DNA from: Acidobacteriota bacterium
GTDB taxonomy: Bacteria > Acidobacteriota > Terriglobia > Terriglobales > SCQP01
Assembly (NCBI GenBank): GCA_021789895.1
Contig: JAJYIU010000003.1
Location: forward strand, 98,271-162,270
Reading direction: 5' to 3'
DNA length: 64,000 nt
Under the pieces are notes generated by a model. The model ran no database searches. It worked only from the letters and a program-made list of their open reading frames with translations, and was not told the origin of the DNA. Positions 63,269-64,000 of this stretch are shown here, piece by piece. A program made the position numbers and the translations under genes. The first letter of the stretch is position 1. The number at the start of each line of letters is the position of its first letter.

Positions 63269-63560
63269 AAAGCGATTAGCGCCGCTGGGCTTCGTTCGGC
63301 ATGCTTTAGCAAAACCTTTCGGATTTGGCATGCTTTTGGCTGGGCAATCCTCATGTATTTCCATATACACAGGGTTGCCTCGCGGCCATTCCCACGGCAA
63401 TTTCTGCAAATCTGCAAAATTGCTCTACGCCTCGCTCTGCTCGCTTCTCGCTTCGCCTCGACGTTTTAGTGGCGGAAGCCGGGACTTAACAGAAACCCCC
63501 GACTTTCCCACTCGATTCCAGCAATTATCTCCCAACGATGGACTCAGAGGCCATCGCTAG
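63269..63560 (+). repeat. Dispersed structured non-coding repeat, copy 2
   Basis: This stretch is related to 10724-10981 and in the same orientation. It stands directly upstream of the VPS10-like gene. It carries an insertion of about 35 bp after GGTTGCCTCGCG. The TGTAT/ATACA stem (63354-63369) matches copy 1's TGTAC/GTACA with a C-G to T-A pair change, which argues for selection on structure. Outer GCATGC repeats flank the CAAAACC region (63299-63332). Confidence 0.7.
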
Positions 63561-64000
63561 CAGCATCAATATCCGTCCGGATTTTTAAGTTGAAATCCAG
63601 CCCGAACCGTTACCATACCTCCCGGCGCGCCGGAATGCAATTCCCTCAAACCGCAGCGATTAGCGCGGGCCCGGATGGCGAGGGTCTGCCAGAATCTTTA
63701 AGCGAAGGATGCCATTATCAGCCGACACAGGTGAACGATGCCGGACGGGATGAGACACGCGAGCGGACAAGAAGCGGGCGAAGGCGGCGGTAATGGCTTG
63801 AACGGAAATGAATTAACACGATGAACAGGCGCGCGGGCGAAAACGCCAGGTGTCTCGTTTCTCATTAGAGAGCGCTCATAAAAGCGGCCAGCTTGCAGCC
63901 AGCAGGCATCAGCCGGGCAGGCGCCGGGGGCGAGAACGGCCGCGGAGGGGGAAAGCGGCTGCATTTGGACACACGAATCGCACGAGCGCGGCGGATGAGG
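63561..64000. other. Apparently non-coding end of window
   Basis: I see no convincing gene, RNA or repeat in these 440 bases. Short open frames on both strands lack ribosome sites and any recognisable domain. An incomplete upstream region of a gene outside the window is possible. Confidence 0.5.

Noticed and set aside
60919..63279. Very long open frame on the plus strand (about 786 codons) antisense to the VPS10-like gene
   Set aside because: It is a shadow of the Asp-box-rich gene in GC-rich DNA. It has no domain, signal or ribosome site, while the minus-strand protein has clear repeats and a signal peptide.
63590..63964. Two short open frames at the right end (67 and 88 codons, opposite strands)
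   Set aside because: No ribosome site, no domain and unlikely composition; treated as non-coding.
1..64000. CRISPR arrays, transposases, integrases or phage genes
   Set aside because: None were seen; repeats found are few, imperfect and not regularly spaced.

Overview
The window looks like a chromosomal stretch from a high-GC, Gram-negative soil or peat bacterium, most likely an Acidobacteriota. The clues are two very long TonB-dependent receptors with an N-terminal carboxypeptidase-regulatory-like domain and no SusD partner, a VPS10/sortilin-like BNR protein, many Tat-exported enzymes, and a large set of glycoside hydrolases. Taxonomy is inferred from gene style only. No rRNA, tRNA, CRISPR array, transposase or prophage gene was seen.

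Layout. 1-6.8 kb, minus strand: a truncated sulfatase, a PF04185-type phosphoesterase, an unknown membrane-anchored protein, a split UxaA-type sugar-acid lyase/dehydratase and its likely FCD-type GntR regulator. 7-14.3 kb: GH3 glycosidase, TPR protein, a dispersed non-coding repeat and TonB receptor 1. 14.7-23.4 kb: sodium/solute symporter, a two-gene PFP-type kinase plus Cgl0159-like aldolase module, and a GH92-GH2 pair. 23.4-33 kb: a DUF4380-like protein, a glycoside-oxidation operon (GMC flavoprotein, gluconate-2-dehydrogenase subunit 3-like protein, epimerase, FG-GAP protein), GH27 and a second GH2. 33.3-46.3 kb: TonB receptor 2, GH76, a second GH92 translationally coupled to an aldehyde dehydrogenase and a fucose-isomerase-like protein, a XylR-like regulator and an enolase-superfamily dehydratase. 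46.4-53.4 kb: a GH38-like DUF5054 protein, a GH38 alpha-mannosidase and an aldose 1-epimerase. 53.7-59.9 kb: a tightly overlapped seven-gene corrinoid methyl-transfer operon. 59.9-64 kb: the VPS10-like protein and a second copy of the dispersed repeat.

How it works together (inference). GH76, two GH92s and GH38 are the classical toolkit for alpha-mannan or high-mannose N-glycans. GH2, GH27, GH3 and the sulfatase suggest decorated glycans. The receptors import oligosaccharides and the symporter imports monomers. The kinase/aldolase pair, UxaA pair, enolase-type dehydratase and aldehyde dehydrogenase process unusual sugars or sugar acids. A shared 14-bp AT-rich motif lies in front of five of these units, so they may form one regulon. 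The corrinoid operon appears to move methyl groups from an unknown donor to homocysteine, and may use methyl groups from the same biomass.

The most unusual items are the corrinoid operon with its structured leader, the two-copy repeat that shows a compensatory base-pair change, the shared operator motif, and the PFP/aldolase module.
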